Origin: Yersinia rochesterensis
GTDB lineage: Bacteria; Pseudomonadota; Gammaproteobacteria; Enterobacterales; Enterobacteriaceae
Direction of reading: 5' to 3'
DNA length: 64,000 nt
NCBI RefSeq assembly: GCF_003600645.1
Contig: NZ_CP032482.1
Span: 1,984,001 to 2,048,000, forward strand
Shown one piece after another: positions 32,968-42,908 of the stretch (positions are counted from its first letter, which is position 1; every line of letters starts with the position of its first letter). The notes beneath the pieces are model-generated. The model worked only from the letters and a program-made list of their open reading frames with translations. It made no database searches and had not been told where the DNA came from. The translations under genes and the position numbers were made by a program.

Positions 32968-34764
32968 ATGCGTACTGAGTATTGCGGGCAGTTGAATCTG
33001 TCCCATGTAGGCCAAGAAGTGACACTTTGTGGTTGGGTTAACCGTCGTCGTGATCTCGGTGGCCTGATTTTTATTGATATGCGCGACCGTGAAGGCATTG
33101 TTCAGGTATTCTTCGATCCCGATCATAAAGCCGCTTACGAACAAGCTTCTGAACTGCGTAATGAGTTCTGTATCCAGATTACTGGTACCGTGCGTGCGCG
33201 TCCTGACAGCCAAATCAATAAAGATATGTCTACCGGCGAAGTGGAAATTTTCGCCAATACATTGAATATTATTAACCGCTCAGAGCCGTTGCCACTGGAC
33301 TCTAATCAGACCAACAGTGAAGAGCAGCGCCTGAAATATCGCTATCTGGATCTGCGTCGCCCTGAGATGGCCGACCGCCTGAAAACTCGCGCAAAAATCA
33401 CCAGCTTTGTCCGTCGCTTTATGGACAGCCATGGTTTCCTTGATATTGAAACCCCGATGCTGACCAAAGCAACGCCAGAAGGCGCTCGTGATTATTTAGT
33501 GCCAAGCCGCGTACATAAAGGCAAATTCTATGCATTGCCACAGTCACCGCAGCTGTTCAAACAACTGCTGATGATGTCTGGTTTTGACCGCTATTATCAG
33601 ATTGTAAAATGTTTCCGCGATGAAGATTTACGTGCTGACCGTCAGCCAGAATTTACCCAGATAGATGTTGAAACCTCTTTCATGACCGCCGATCAAGTGC
33701 GCGAAGTGATGGAGAAACTGGTGCGCGAATTGTGGCAGGAAACCAAAGGTGTGGATCTGGGTGATTTCCCAGTAATGACCTTTGCTGAAGCTATGCGCCG
33801 TTACGGCTCTGATAAACCAGACTTGCGTAATCCAATGGAATTAGTGGATGTTGCGGATCTGGTGAAAGAGGTTGAATTTAAAGTCTTCTCTGGCCCGGCC
33901 AATGATGCCAAAGGCCGCGTTGCTGCCTTGCGTGTACCGGGTGGCGCACAGGTAACGCGTAAGCAAATTGATGAATACGGTCAGTTTGTCGGCATCTATG
34001 GCGCGAAAGGTTTGGCATGGTTAAAAGTCAATGACCGCGCGGCGGGCGTTGAGGGTGTACAAAGCCCAATCGCAAAATTCCTTAGTGCAGAAGTGTTGGA
34101 AGCTATTTTGGCTCGCACTCAAGCTGAAAGCGGCGATATTCTATTCTTCGGGGCTGATAGCTATAAAATTGTGACTGATGCCATGGGGGCATTGCGCCTG
34201 AAAGTGGGTCGCGATTTGGCGTTGACCAAGCTGGGTACATGGGCACCGCTGTGGGTTGTGGACTTCCCCATGTTTGAAGATGACAGCGAAGGTGGTCTGA
34301 CTGCAATGCACCATCCGTTCACTGCGCCGAAAGACATGAGTCCTGAACAGCTAGCCGCGGCACCGACTAACGCCATCGCCAATGCTTACGATATGGTCAT
34401 CAATGGTTACGAGGTTGGTGGTGGTTCCGTGCGTATCCACCGCACTGAAATGCAGCAGCAAGTGTTTGGTATTCTGGGTATTAATGAACACGAACAGCGC
34501 GAGAAGTTTGGCTTCCTGCTGGATGCATTGAAATACGGCACACCGCCACATGCGGGCCTGGCTTTTGGTCTGGATCGCTTGGTTATGCTGTTGACCGGTA
34601 CTGATAATATCCGCGATGTTATTGCTTTCCCGAAAACCACGGCGGCCGCTTGTCTGATGACTGACGCGCCAAGCTTTGCTAATCCTGCTTCACTGCAAGA
34701 GCTGTCTATCAGCGTTGTGGCGAAGAAAGGAGCAACGGATAGCGCGGAAGACGAGAGTCAGTAA
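32968..34764 (+). CDS. aspS: Aspartyl-tRNA synthetase
   Basis: AspS charges tRNA(Asp). The 598-residue class II enzyme has an N-terminal OB-fold anticodon domain ([23 protein letters not shown]), motif 2 ([22 protein letters not shown]), the bacterial GAD insertion, and motif 3 ([15 protein letters not shown]) near the C-terminus. AAGGAT precedes the ATG. nudB follows, separated by a full-length ERIC element. Confidence 0.98.
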   Translation: MRTEYCGQLNLSHVGQEVTLCGWVNRRRDLGGLIFIDMRDREGIVQVFFDPDHKAAYEQASELRNEFCIQITGTVRARPDSQINKDMSTGEVEIFANTLNIINRSEPLPLDSNQTNSEEQRLKYRYLDLRRPEMADRLKTRAKITSFVRRFMDSHGFLDIETPMLTKATPEGARDYLVPSRVHKGKFYALPQSPQLFKQLLMMSGFDRYYQIVKCFRDEDLRADRQPEFTQIDVETSFMTADQVREVMEKLVRELWQETKGVDLGDFPVMTFAEAMRRYGSDKPDLRNPMELVDVADLVKEVEFKVFSGPANDAKGRVAALRVPGGAQVTRKQIDEYGQFVGIYGAKGLAWLKVNDRAAGVEGVQSPIAKFLSAEVLEAILARTQAESGDILFFGADSYKIVTDAMGALRLKVGRDLALTKLGTWAPLWVVDFPMFEDDSEGGLTAMHHPFTAPKDMSPEQLAAAPTNAIANAYDMVINGYEVGGGSVRIHRTEMQQQVFGILGINEHEQREKFGFLLDALKYGTPPHAGLAFGLDRLVMLLTGTDNIRDVIAFPKTTAAACLMTDAPSFANPASLQELSISVVAKKGATDSAEDESQ

Positions 34765-34773
34765 TGAATTATA

Positions 34774-34900
34774 TATACCCAATAGATTTCAAGATGCAGG
34801 AAGGCGGCAAGCAAGAGAATCCCGATGAGCTTATACCGATAAGTGATTCGGATGATTGAGCGCAGCCAACACACCTGCAGTTTGAAAGATGACGGGTATA
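34774..34900. repeat. Full-length (127-bp) ERIC element overlapping the nudB start
   Basis: The element runs from TATACCCAATAGATTTCAAG to GATGACGGGTATA with the complete palindromic core (CCCGATGAGCTTATACCGAT). Its right end overlaps the nudB reading frame, so it supplies the apparent start codon and first codons of nudB. Confidence 0.92.
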
Positions 34901-35334
34901 AACGCCCCGAATCAATACTGGCGGTCATCTACGTCAGAAAAAGTGGTCGGGTGTTGATGCTGCAACGGCGTGATGATCCTGATTTTTGGCAGTCGGTCAC
35001 CGGCAGCCTGGAAGGTGATGAAACTCCGTTGCAAACTGCACAGCGTGAAGTAAAGGAAGAAGTCGGCATTGATATACTGGGTGAAAATCTGGAGCTGTTC
35101 GACTGCCAGCGCTGTGTGGAATTTGAACTCTTTGTGCATTTGCGCCGTCGCTATGCGCCGGGTGTTACACATAATAAAGAACATTGGTTCTGTGTGGCGT
35201 TACCCGAAGAGCGAGATGTGGTGATTACCGAACATCTTGCTTACCAGTGGTTAGATGCTGCGGATGCCGCGGCATTGACTAAGTCCTGGAGCAATCAGCA
35301 AGCGATTGAAGAGTACGTTCTTTATTCAGTCTAA
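34882..35334 (+). CDS. nudB: Dihydroneopterin triphosphate diphosphatase
   Basis: NudB removes pyrophosphate from dihydroneopterin triphosphate in folate synthesis. The Nudix box is complete: GSLEGDETPLQTAQREVKEE then VGI. From the TTG at 34882 the protein is 150 residues, the E. coli length, and its opening KDDGYKRPESIL aligns with E. coli KDKVYKRPVSIL. The first codons are made of the right end of an ERIC element. No good ribosome-binding site precedes the TTG, and in-frame GTG (34843) and ATG (34852) starts inside the ERIC are alternatives. yebC follows after 22 nt. Confidence 0.93.
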   Translation: MKDDGYKRPESILAVIYVRKSGRVLMLQRRDDPDFWQSVTGSLEGDETPLQTAQREVKEEVGIDILGENLELFDCQRCVEFELFVHLRRRYAPGVTHNKEHWFCVALPEERDVVITEHLAYQWLDAADAAALTKSWSNQQAIEEYVLYSV

Positions 35335-35356
35335 TTAGGCTATTTTGGAGAGACTT

Positions 35357-36100
35357 ATGGCAGGTCATAGTAAATGGGCCAACACAAAACACCGCAAAGC
35401 GGCACAGGATGCCAAGCGCGGTAAAATTTTCACTAAAATTATCCGTGAGCTGGTAACAGCAGCCCGTCTGGGCGGTGGTGACCCCGGTGCTAACCCGCGT
35501 TTGCGTGCGGCTATCGATAAAGCGTTGTCGAATAACATGACGCGCGACACCCTGAACCGCGCCATTGCCCGCGGTGTGGGCGGTGATGACGATAACAACA
35601 TGGAAACCATCATTTACGAAGGCTATGGCCCAGGCGGCACTGCCGTGATGGTTGAATGCTTGAGTGATAATCGTAACCGTACCGTATCTGAAGTTCGCCA
35701 TGCATTCACCAAAACAGGTGGTAATTTGGGGACGGATGGTTCTGTTTCTTATCTATTCACCAAAAAAGGTGTTATTTCATACGCACCGGGTTTAGAAGAA
35801 GATGCGGTGATGGATGCGGCACTGGAAGCTGGTGCTGATGATATCGTGGTCTATGATGACGGTGCTATTGATGTCTTTACCGCTTGGGAATCTCTCGGGG
35901 CGGTGAAAGATGCACTGGATGCCACGGGTTTAGTCGCCGAAGGCGCTGAAGTTTCTCTTATCCCATCAACTAAAGCTGATTTAGATGCAGAAACTGCACC
36001 AAAACTGCTGCGCTTGATTGATATGCTGGAAGATTCGGATGATGTGCAAGAGGTTTACCATAACGGTGAAATCTCTGATGAAGTGGCAGCAACCCTGTAA
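35357..36100 (+). CDS. yebC: YebC/TACO1-family translation regulator
   Basis: This 247-residue protein belongs to the YebC/PmpR/TACO1 family, reported as transcription regulators in some species and as factors that relieve ribosome stalling on proline-rich stretches in others. The start [20 protein letters not shown] is diagnostic and has GGAG upstream; the frame four codons earlier is not needed. The [18 protein letters not shown] block ([18 protein letters not shown]) is intact. It lies between nudB and ruvC, as in E. coli. Confidence 0.95.
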   Translation: MAGHSKWANTKHRKAAQDAKRGKIFTKIIRELVTAARLGGGDPGANPRLRAAIDKALSNNMTRDTLNRAIARGVGGDDDNNMETIIYEGYGPGGTAVMVECLSDNRNRTVSEVRHAFTKTGGNLGTDGSVSYLFTKKGVISYAPGLEEDAVMDAALEAGADDIVVYDDGAIDVFTAWESLGAVKDALDATGLVAEGAEVSLIPSTKADLDAETAPKLLRLIDMLEDSDDVQEVYHNGEISDEVAATL

Positions 36101-36123
36101 TTCAGTGTGATTTTAGGTCTATT

Positions 36124-36147
36124 GCCGCTTGAAATATGACGGCTATA
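36124..36147. repeat. ERIC end fragment between yebC and ruvC
   Basis: GCCGCTTGAAATATGACGGCTATA corresponds to the right terminal part of ERIC in two pieces: CGCTTGAAATATGACGG and the TATA end. No left half remains. Confidence 0.5.
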
Positions 36148-36174
36148 ACACTGGCCGCGTTTTGTGGCCAGTGT
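36148..36174. terminator. Hairpin after yebC
   Basis: ACACTGGCC and GGCCAGTGT form a 9-bp stem with a 9-nt loop, but no T-run follows. It could be an attenuating hairpin or a processing site between yebC and ruvC. Confidence 0.35.
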
Positions 36175-36208
36175 CATTAGAAGCACTAAACAAGGTGAAT
36201 AAACTGGT

Positions 36209-36730
36209 ATGGCGATCGTATTAGGCATCGATCCCGGTTCTCGTGTCACCGGTTATGGCGTAATCCGCCAACAAGGTCGCCAGCTTACTTATCTGGGTAG
36301 CGGCTGTATTCGCACTGTCGTTGACGATATGCCGACTCGCCTGAAGTTAATTTATGCAGGTGTCACTGAAATTATCACCCAATTTCAACCCGACTTTTTT
36401 GCTATCGAACAAGTGTTTATGGCGAAGAACCCGGATTCAGCATTAAAGCTGGGTCAGGCGCGTGGGGCGGCGATTGTCGCGGCGGTAAACCTGAATTTGC
36501 CGGTTTCCGAATATGCGGCTCGGCAAGTTAAACAGACTGTGGTCGGCACCGGAGCGGCAGAAAAAAGCCAGGTTCAGCACATGGTGCGCTCACTGTTGAA
36601 ACTCCCTGCGAACCCTCAGGCTGATGCCGCCGATGCATTGGCCATTGCTATAACCCATTGTCATCTTAGCCAAAATACCCTGCGATTGGGTAATGACCAA
36701 ATGGTGTTGGCTCGTGGCAGGCTCCGTTGA
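36209..36730 (+). CDS. ruvC: Holliday junction resolvase RuvC
   Basis: RuvC is the dimeric endonuclease that cuts Holliday junctions guided by RuvAB. The 173-residue protein shows the catalytic acidic residues in [14 protein letters not shown] (Asp 8), in [12 protein letters not shown] (Glu), and in [15 protein letters not shown] (two Asp). ruvA and ruvB follow on the same strand. The small yebB gene that lies between ruvC and ruvA in E. coli is absent. Confidence 0.97.
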   Translation: MAIVLGIDPGSRVTGYGVIRQQGRQLTYLGSGCIRTVVDDMPTRLKLIYAGVTEIITQFQPDFFAIEQVFMAKNPDSALKLGQARGAAIVAAVNLNLPVSEYAARQVKQTVVGTGAAEKSQVQHMVRSLLKLPANPQADAADALAIAITHCHLSQNTLRLGNDQMVLARGRLR

Positions 36731-36852
36731 CTGGTATTTTAATGCGAGCAGGTTAACTGTTACTGTAAGCTGGATATCCATCCAGCATTTTTTATGCTAT
36801 AAACAGGCATTATGTTTATACCCGAATGTGGGTAAACGAGGAGAAAGTCAAC

Positions 36853-37470
36853 GTGATAGGGCGCCTCAGAGGTATCATTCTGGAAAAACAGCCCCCCTTG
36901 GTGCTGCTGGAAACAAACGGCGTTGGCTATGAAGTCCAACTGCCAATGACCTGTTTTTATGAGCTGCCAGAATTGGGGCAGGAAGCCATTATCTTTACCC
37001 AGTTTGTGGTGCGCGAAGATGCCCAACTGCTGTACGGCTTCAATGATAAGCAAGAACGGGCGCTGTTTCGTGAGTTGATAAAAGTGAATGGTGTGGGGCC
37101 AAAACTGGCACTGGCCATTCTCTCCGGCATGTCAGCACAACAGTTTGTGGCGGCGGTTGAACGGGAAGATATCACCACTCTGGTGAAATTACCGGGTGTC
37201 GGCAAGAAGACAGCTGAGCGCTTGGTTGTTGAAATGAAAGACCGCTTTAAAGGTCTCAATGGTGACTTGTTCAATAATACCGGTGATATTCAATTACCTG
37301 CCAGTAGTTCGTCACAAATCTCTGATGCCGATATCGAAGCAGAAGCCGCTTCTGCGCTGGTGGCTTTAGGTTATAAACCCCAAGAAGCTAGCCGTTTAGT
37401 GAGCAAAATTGCTAAACCGGGCGCTGATTGTGAAACCCTGATCCGTGATGCTTTGCGTGCCGCGTTATAG
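36853..37470 (+). CDS. ruvA: Holliday junction DNA helicase subunit RuvA
   Basis: RuvA binds the four-way junction and loads the RuvB motors. The 205-residue protein starts at GTG 36853 ([19 protein letters not shown]), with GAGGAG 10 nt upstream; an ATG nine codons earlier is unlikely. The acidic pin region, the helix-hairpin-helix motifs ([14 protein letters not shown] and [16 protein letters not shown]) and the C-terminal domain that contacts RuvB ([19 protein letters not shown]) are all present. Confidence 0.96.
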   Translation: MIGRLRGIILEKQPPLVLLETNGVGYEVQLPMTCFYELPELGQEAIIFTQFVVREDAQLLYGFNDKQERALFRELIKVNGVGPKLALAILSGMSAQQFVAAVEREDITTLVKLPGVGKKTAERLVVEMKDRFKGLNGDLFNNTGDIQLPASSSSQISDADIEAEAASALVALGYKPQEASRLVSKIAKPGADCETLIRDALRAAL

Positions 37471-37488
37471 AATGAATAGGGTTTTAAG

Positions 37489-37509
37489 ATGATTGAAGTA
37501 GGGGTCTAA
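37489..37509 (+). other. Six-codon decoy ORF directly before ruvB
   Basis: ATGATTGAAG, the first ten bases of ruvB, occurs 22 nt upstream as well, opening a frame of six codons (MIEVGV) whose stop lies 1 nt before the true ATG at 37511. The purine-rich GTAGGGG inside it is the ribosome-binding site of ruvB. It looks like a 22-nt tandem duplication of the start region. Confidence 0.5.
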
Positions 37510-37510
37510 A

Positions 37511-38515
37511 ATGATTGAAGCAGACCGCCTGATCTCTGCGGGTGTTATCAGTGATGAAGAGAGTATTGATAGGGCTATCCGCCCGAAGCTGTTGGCAGAA
37601 TATGTCGGGCAGCCCCATGTCCGCGAGCAAATGGAAATCTTCATTCAGGCGGCGAAACAGCGCGGTGATGCGCTGGATCATGTGCTGATATTTGGCCCTC
37701 CGGGACTGGGAAAAACCACATTGGCAAATATTGTTGCTAATGAAATGGGGGTGAATCTGCGTACCACCTCTGGCCCGGTATTGGAAAAAGCGGGCGACTT
37801 GGCTGCTATGCTGACCAATCTTGAGCCGCACGACGTATTATTCATTGATGAAATCCATCGTTTATCACCCGTGGTTGAAGAAATCCTCTATCCGGCCATG
37901 GAAGATTATCAACTGGATATCATGATTGGAGAAGGCCCGGCGGCGCGCTCAATCAAACTCGATTTACCCCCATTTACCTTGATTGGCGCGACGACCCGTG
38001 CGGGGTCATTAACTGCACCGTTGCGTGATCGATTTGGTATTGTGCAGCGCCTTGAGTTTTATCAAGTTGCTGATTTAGAACATATCGTCACCCGCAGTGC
38101 CAAATATTTGGGGCTGGAACTCACTCCTGACGGGGCACATCAATTAGCCCGTCGCTCCCGAGGGACACCGCGCATCACCAACCGCTTGTTACGGCGCGTG
38201 CGTGATTTCGCTGAGGTCAGGGCCGATGGCGCTATCAACGGCGATGTGGCGATGAAAGCGCTGGATATGCTGAATGTCGACGCCGAAGGTTTTGATTTTA
38301 TGGACCGCAAACTCTTGCTGGCTGTTATCGATAAATTTATGGGCGGCCCAGTGGGGTTGGATAACTTGGCGGCGGCAATTGGTGAGGAGCGGGAAACCAT
38401 TGAAGACGTGCTGGAGCCGTATTTAATCCAACAAGGCTTTATCCAGCGGACCCCCCGTGGGCGCATTGCCACCAATCATGCTTATAAACATTTTGGTATC
38501 ATCCGCGCAGAGTAA
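37511..38515 (+). CDS. ruvB: Holliday junction branch-migration ATPase RuvB
   Basis: RuvB forms hexameric rings that pump DNA through the RuvA-bound junction. The 334-residue AAA+ protein has Walker A GPPGLGKT at residues 62-69, Walker B FIDEIH with D113-E114, sensor residues in [20 protein letters not shown], and a C-terminal winged helix. It closes the ruvC-ruvA-ruvB run. The gene beyond it is the convergent dtpB, not znuB as in E. coli. Confidence 0.97.
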   Translation: MIEADRLISAGVISDEESIDRAIRPKLLAEYVGQPHVREQMEIFIQAAKQRGDALDHVLIFGPPGLGKTTLANIVANEMGVNLRTTSGPVLEKAGDLAAMLTNLEPHDVLFIDEIHRLSPVVEEILYPAMEDYQLDIMIGEGPAARSIKLDLPPFTLIGATTRAGSLTAPLRDRFGIVQRLEFYQVADLEHIVTRSAKYLGLELTPDGAHQLARRSRGTPRITNRLLRRVRDFAEVRADGAINGDVAMKALDMLNVDAEGFDFMDRKLLLAVIDKFMGGPVGLDNLAAAIGEERETIEDVLEPYLIQQGFIQRTPRGRIATNHAYKHFGIIRAE

Positions 38516-38564
38516 GCCTCTTTGATGCAGGGCTGCGCTGGTGCCAGCCCTGATCGCGCTATTC

Positions 38565-40046
38565 TTAGGCGACTGTTTTCTCCGTGGTCGATGTATTAAT
38601 CATTTGGTTAAGCCATGGGATAAGTAGTGCCATAACCAGCGCAATTACCAGTGTGACCATGCCAATTTTACCAAACACATCCGTGTAGATAGGTAAGGTT
38701 TCAAGTGGATCAGTCATGCCCTCAGGTGTCGCGGTAAAGGTTGCAACGTAGCCGCCAATCAGGAATGAGGCAGCCTGAGTCAAGAACCACATCCCAAGAA
38801 TAAACCCCATTAAGTATTGTGGCACTAAAGCCGCCACCATCGCTAAGCCAAGGGCGCTTATCATCAACTCCCCCAAGCTCTGGAATAAATAAACCAGAAC
38901 AATAAACCAAGGTGATGTTAGACCTTGTGCATCAGCGAACCACATTCCGGCCGCAGCCGCAGTCAGGAAACCCAGCGAACATAAAAACATCCCTAATGTA
39001 AATTTTGCGGGCATGGATAAGTCACGATTTTGGCTGCCCAACCGAGTATAAATTGAGGCCAAAATGGGGCTGGCGACCACCACCCAGAATGGGTTAAGCG
39101 CTTGGAAACTAACTGGATTAATGCTGAAGCCGAGGATCTCATGATGGACATTATTGATAGCAAAGAAGTTAAGCGAAGTCGGCATTTGTGCATATAAAAC
39201 GTAAAATACGATAGCTTCAATCATCAGAATGAAAGCAACAAACATTTTATTACGGCCCAGTTGGTCCTGCTTCGATGCTTCTCTGAAAAAGATAAAGACG
39301 ACGACCAGTGACAACGCGATTAGCACCAAATTGGCAATGAACACATGATTCATCAACCAGGCGCAGACACATATCATCACTGCGCTGCCCAGCAGCACCA
39401 ATAGCAGATTGCGCCAATTTAAGGGTTTTGTATCGGGTTCAGAACCAATATGGCGCACCATATGACGACAGCAGAAGTAGACCAGCAGGGCAAAAATCAA
39501 ACCAATGCCGCATAAGTAATAGGTCACGGTATAACCAAAACGTTCGGCTATAACCGGTGCCAGTGAAAGTGACACTAAGGAGCCGATATTGATCGACATA
39601 TAGAATAGAGTAAAGGCCCCGTCCAACCGAGGATCTTTCGGCGGATAACATTTAGATAATAAGCTGGCTGGGTTGGCTTTGAATAAACCATTGCCCACAG
39701 CAATAGTTCCTAAAGCAAAGAAAATCAGGTTCGGTTGGTACAATGATAAACCGGTGGCGAAATATCCCAACGCCAGCACTACCGCCCCCAAGACCATGGT
39801 GCGTTTAGTCCCGAGTAGATGGTCACCGACATATCCACCGATGGAAATTAGGCCATAAACCAAAGCAGCAAAAGCACCAAAAGTGACAAATGCTTGTTCT
39901 TGCGAGAACCCAAGCTGTTTAACGAAGAAAACAGCCAGAATACCTTGTACACCGTAATAACCGAATCTCTCCCATAACTCGACAAAAAAGATCATAAAGA
40001 ACGGTTTAGGTTGCTGAAGTAAACCTGTGGGGGTGGATCTTTCCAT
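38565..40046 (-). CDS. dtpB: Di-/tripeptide permease of the POT family (DtpB type)
   Basis: This 493-residue proton-coupled oligopeptide transporter has 14 predicted membrane segments. The POT signature is visible as [19 protein letters not shown], and the ExxER-type motif as [13 protein letters not shown] near residue 25. Blocks such as [28 protein letters not shown] are closest to E. coli DtpB (YhiP). In E. coli dtpB lies elsewhere; here it sits between ruvB and znuB, a rearrangement. AGAGG precedes the ATG on the minus strand. Confidence 0.9.
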   Translation of the reverse strand: MERSTPTGLLQQPKPFFMIFFVELWERFGYYGVQGILAVFFVKQLGFSQEQAFVTFGAFAALVYGLISIGGYVGDHLLGTKRTMVLGAVVLALGYFATGLSLYQPNLIFFALGTIAVGNGLFKANPASLLSKCYPPKDPRLDGAFTLFYMSINIGSLVSLSLAPVIAERFGYTVTYYLCGIGLIFALLVYFCCRHMVRHIGSEPDTKPLNWRNLLLVLLGSAVMICVCAWLMNHVFIANLVLIALSLVVVFIFFREASKQDQLGRNKMFVAFILMIEAIVFYVLYAQMPTSLNFFAINNVHHEILGFSINPVSFQALNPFWVVVASPILASIYTRLGSQNRDLSMPAKFTLGMFLCSLGFLTAAAAGMWFADAQGLTSPWFIVLVYLFQSLGELMISALGLAMVAALVPQYLMGFILGMWFLTQAASFLIGGYVATFTATPEGMTDPLETLPIYTDVFGKIGMVTLVIALVMALLIPWLNQMINTSTTEKTVA

Positions 40047-40315
40047 GATAAGTCGCCTCTGTGCGAATGGTCATTCGGCGTAAATTGAGAGCGTACAAAG
40101 CCCATGCAGAGACGAGTTAAGAATCGGCATAATCAATATATTGCTCAATGTTTGAAGTATTATGCAGGGTATTACACTGCATATATATTGTATTTGTGGT
40201 TGATCACACTAATTAAAATATAAAAAACAGAATTGATGGTTATGGGAAGTGATGGGCAAAATAGGGGAAGGGGTTAAGAATGGGGTTTATTAATATAAAC
40301 CCCACTTAACAATTA

Positions 40316-41101
40316 TTACCCGCGCGCTTTTTGTGACAGACTCAGGATGAACATCACAGCGGCACAAAGAACGACGGAAGGGCCTGCCGGGGTGTCATAG
40401 AAAGCAGAGAAAGTTAAACCGCCTGTCACCGCGACAATGCCAATACCAATTGCAATTCCGGCCATTTGTTCTGGTGTCCGAGCAAAGCGGCGAGCAGCAG
40501 CGGCTGGGATTATCAGCAAGGAAGTGATAATCAATGCACCGACGAATTTCATCGACAACCCTATGGTCAGTGCGGTCACTAGCATCAGCAACATCCGAAC
40601 GCGCTCTAAATTTACACCGTCCACATGGGCCAGCTCCGGGCTGATGGTCATTGATAGCAATGATCGCCATTGCCAGCACAATATCCCCAACACCACGACC
40701 ACTCCAGCGGCAATGAGCCAGATATCACTCAGAGTCACGGAAAGCAGGTCGCCAAATAGATAGGCCATTAAATCGACCCGCACATTATGCATCAGGCTAA
40801 CCACCACCAGACCCAAAGATAATGCGCTATGAGCCATAATCCCGAGCAGTGTATCGACAGCTAATTGTGGGCGGCGTTCTAACCACACCAGAATGAGTGC
40901 TAGCGCCATGGTCATTGCTATCACGGCATAGAATGGGTTCACATCGAGCAATAAACCGAAGGCAACACCCAGTAATGATGCATGCGCTAGGGTATCGCCA
41001 AAATAAGACATCCGCCGCCAGACGACAAAAGACCCCAGAGGGCCGGCTGCAGTAGCCAGCAACACACCGGCTAACCAACCAGGCAACAATAATTCAATCA
41101 T
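40316..41101 (-). CDS. znuB: Zinc ABC transporter permease ZnuB
   Basis: ZnuB is the membrane subunit of the high-affinity zinc importer. The 261-residue protein has 7-8 membrane segments and the ABC-3 family opening [41 protein letters not shown]. Its ATG overlaps the znuC stop by 4 nt, so the permease is translationally coupled to the ATPase. Confidence 0.96.
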   Translation of the reverse strand: MIELLLPGWLAGVLLATAAGPLGSFVVWRRMSYFGDTLAHASLLGVAFGLLLDVNPFYAVIAMTMALALILVWLERRPQLAVDTLLGIMAHSALSLGLVVVSLMHNVRVDLMAYLFGDLLSVTLSDIWLIAAGVVVVLGILCWQWRSLLSMTISPELAHVDGVNLERVRMLLMLVTALTIGLSMKFVGALIITSLLIIPAAAARRFARTPEQMAGIAIGIGIVAVTGGLTFSAFYDTPAGPSVVLCAAVMFILSLSQKARG

Positions 41102-41856
41102 GCGTCCCGGCTCCCACTGTTTTTCAAAATAATCTTTCCGTGCAAATCGTGGCGATGATTATGGTGATGGCGGTAAACCGCTAATTGCTCTGCTCCGCGA
41201 TTACCAAACATGGCGATAAACTCAGGATGAGTTGAAACCACTTCTGGTGCACCGGAGCAACAAATATGTTGGTTAAGACATAATACTTCGTCAGTTTTGG
41301 CCATTACTAAATGCAGGTCATGGGAAACCATCAAGACGGCACAGCCGAGTTCTCGGCGTAACTGTTCAATTAAGTCATACAGTGCTAATTGACCATTAAC
41401 ATCAACACCTTGCGTTGGCTCATCTAACACTAATAACTGCGGCCGATTTAATAATGCACGGGCCAAGAGAACACGTTGATTTTCACCACCGGACAGTTTT
41501 TGCATCGGCTGGTCTAATAGATGCGCCGCGTGAACTCGTTTAAGAGCGGGTAAAATATCCGCTTTTTTAACACCCGGTTTCAAGCGCATAAAGCGGCTGA
41601 CTGTTAGCGGCAAGGTGGCATCCAGATGAAGCTTTTGTGGAACATAGCCAATGCGCAAACCTGACTCACGAACAAGAGTGCCACTGGTGGGGGCAATTAA
41701 CCCCAACACCACGCGAACCAGTGTTGATTTGCCCGCGCCATTTGGCCCAAGCAGAGTGAGAATTCTCCCCGGACGCAGTGAAAGGGAAATATCATTTAAT
41801 ACCCGCCGACTACCAAAAGTGACGGATATTTTATTTAGTGTGACCAATGTGGGCAT
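41098..41856 (-). CDS. znuC: Zinc ABC transporter ATPase ZnuC
   Basis: ZnuC powers zinc import. The 252-residue protein has Walker [15 protein letters not shown] (about residues 36-48), the signature [15 protein letters not shown], and Walker [14 protein letters not shown]. The C-terminus is histidine-rich ([13 protein letters not shown]), as often in ZnuC, and may sense or bind zinc. It is divergent from znuA across a 75-nt region that holds the Zur operator. Confidence 0.96.
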   Translation of the reverse strand: MPTLVTLNKISVTFGSRRVLNDISLSLRPGRILTLLGPNGAGKSTLVRVVLGLIAPTSGTLVRESGLRIGYVPQKLHLDATLPLTVSRFMRLKPGVKKADILPALKRVHAAHLLDQPMQKLSGGENQRVLLARALLNRPQLLVLDEPTQGVDVNGQLALYDLIEQLRRELGCAVLMVSHDLHLVMAKTDEVLCLNQHICCSGAPEVVSTHPEFIAMFGNRGAEQLAVYRHHHNHRHDLHGKIILKNSGSRDA

Positions 41857-41880
41857 TATGATTACGTTTGCAGAACCGAC

Positions 41881-41903
41881 TGAATGTTATAATATTACGC
41901 CTT
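41881..41903. promoter_or_regulatory. Zur operator in the znuC-znuA divergent promoter
   Basis: The core ATGTTATAATAT (41884-41895) matches the left half and centre of the enterobacterial Zur box (AAATGTTATANTATAACATTT). The right half is degenerate (TACGCC). The core also contains a -10 hexamer TATAAT, so zinc-loaded Zur would block RNA polymerase for both transcription units. Confidence 0.75.
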
Positions 41904-41931
41904 AGCGATCAAAACGTCGAGAGTTCATATT

Positions 41932-42888
41932 ATGTTACATAAAAACAAGTGGTTGAAGCGGGCAATTTTGGGCAGTGCAATTTTAGCGGCCAGCCCATTT
42001 AATATTGCCTCCGCTGCGGTCGTTACATCAGTGCGTCCGTTAGGTTTTATCGCCGCAGCCATTGCTGATGGTGTATTACCCACCGAAGTCTTACTGCCCG
42101 ATGGCGCATCGCCACATGATTATGCTTTGCGTCCATCAGATGTCCAGCGGTTACGCAGCGCTGACCTGGTTATTTGGGTTGGGCCGGAAATGGAAGCATT
42201 TTTAGCAAAACCGTTAACGCAAGTTACTGATAATAAAAAGATAGCCTTGGCACAGCTACCGTCAGTTACACCTTTGTTAATGAAAGGTGATGAAGAGGGG
42301 GGTAATGAAGGGGCAGATGAAAGGCATGATCATGATCATGCGAAAGATAATCATAGTGACGAGCACCACCATGGTGGATATAACATGCATATTTGGTTGT
42401 CCCCAACCATTGCCAAACAATCGGCAATTGCTATTCACGACAGATTATTGGAACTTATGCCACAAAATAAGGACAAACTAGATGCAAACCTGCGCCGATT
42501 CGAGGATCAACTAGCGCAAAATGAAAAAAATATTGCTACTATGTTAAAGCCTGCCCAAGGTAAGGGATACTTCGTTTTTCATGATGCTTATGGCTACTTT
42601 GAAAAACATTTTGGCTTGAGCCCATTAGGGCATTTTACAGTCAATCCCGAAATTCAACCTGGTGCGCAGCGTTTACATCAAATTCGAACACAGTTGGTTG
42701 AGCATAACGCGGTATGCGTTTTTGCTGAGCCACAATTCAGGCCAGCCGTCATTAATGCTGTCGCCAAAGGAACAGACGTGCGTTCAGGCACCTTAGATCC
42801 TTTGGGGAGTGGCATAGTATTAGGCAAGGACAGCTATGTGGACTTTATGTCTCAGTTGTCGAACCAATACGTGAGCTGCCTGAAGTAA
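41932..42888 (+). CDS. znuA: Zinc ABC transporter substrate-binding protein ZnuA
   Basis: ZnuA captures zinc in the periplasm. The 318-residue protein has a signal peptide ending near NIASA (about residue 28). The mature part has metal-binding histidines ([17 protein letters not shown] and HDAYGYF) and the cluster A-I histidine- and acid-rich loop at about residues 124-146 (HDHDHAKDN and HHHGG). The mepM gene follows 20 nt downstream, probably with read-through. Confidence 0.96.
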   Translation: MLHKNKWLKRAILGSAILAASPFNIASAAVVTSVRPLGFIAAAIADGVLPTEVLLPDGASPHDYALRPSDVQRLRSADLVIWVGPEMEAFLAKPLTQVTDNKKIALAQLPSVTPLLMKGDEEGGNEGADERHDHDHAKDNHSDEHHHGGYNMHIWLSPTIAKQSAIAIHDRLLELMPQNKDKLDANLRRFEDQLAQNEKNIATMLKPAQGKGYFVFHDAYGYFEKHFGLSPLGHFTVNPEIQPGAQRLHQIRTQLVEHNAVCVFAEPQFRPAVINAVAKGTDVRSGTLDPLGSGIVLGKDSYVDFMSQLSNQYVSCLK

Positions 42889-42908
42889 GATTAAAAGGAT
42901 ACTCATAA

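Noticed and set aside
38526-38552. Hairpin AGGGCTG/CAGCCCT between ruvB and dtpB
   Set aside because: The stem is short and no T-run follows on either strand, so it is not supported as a terminator.
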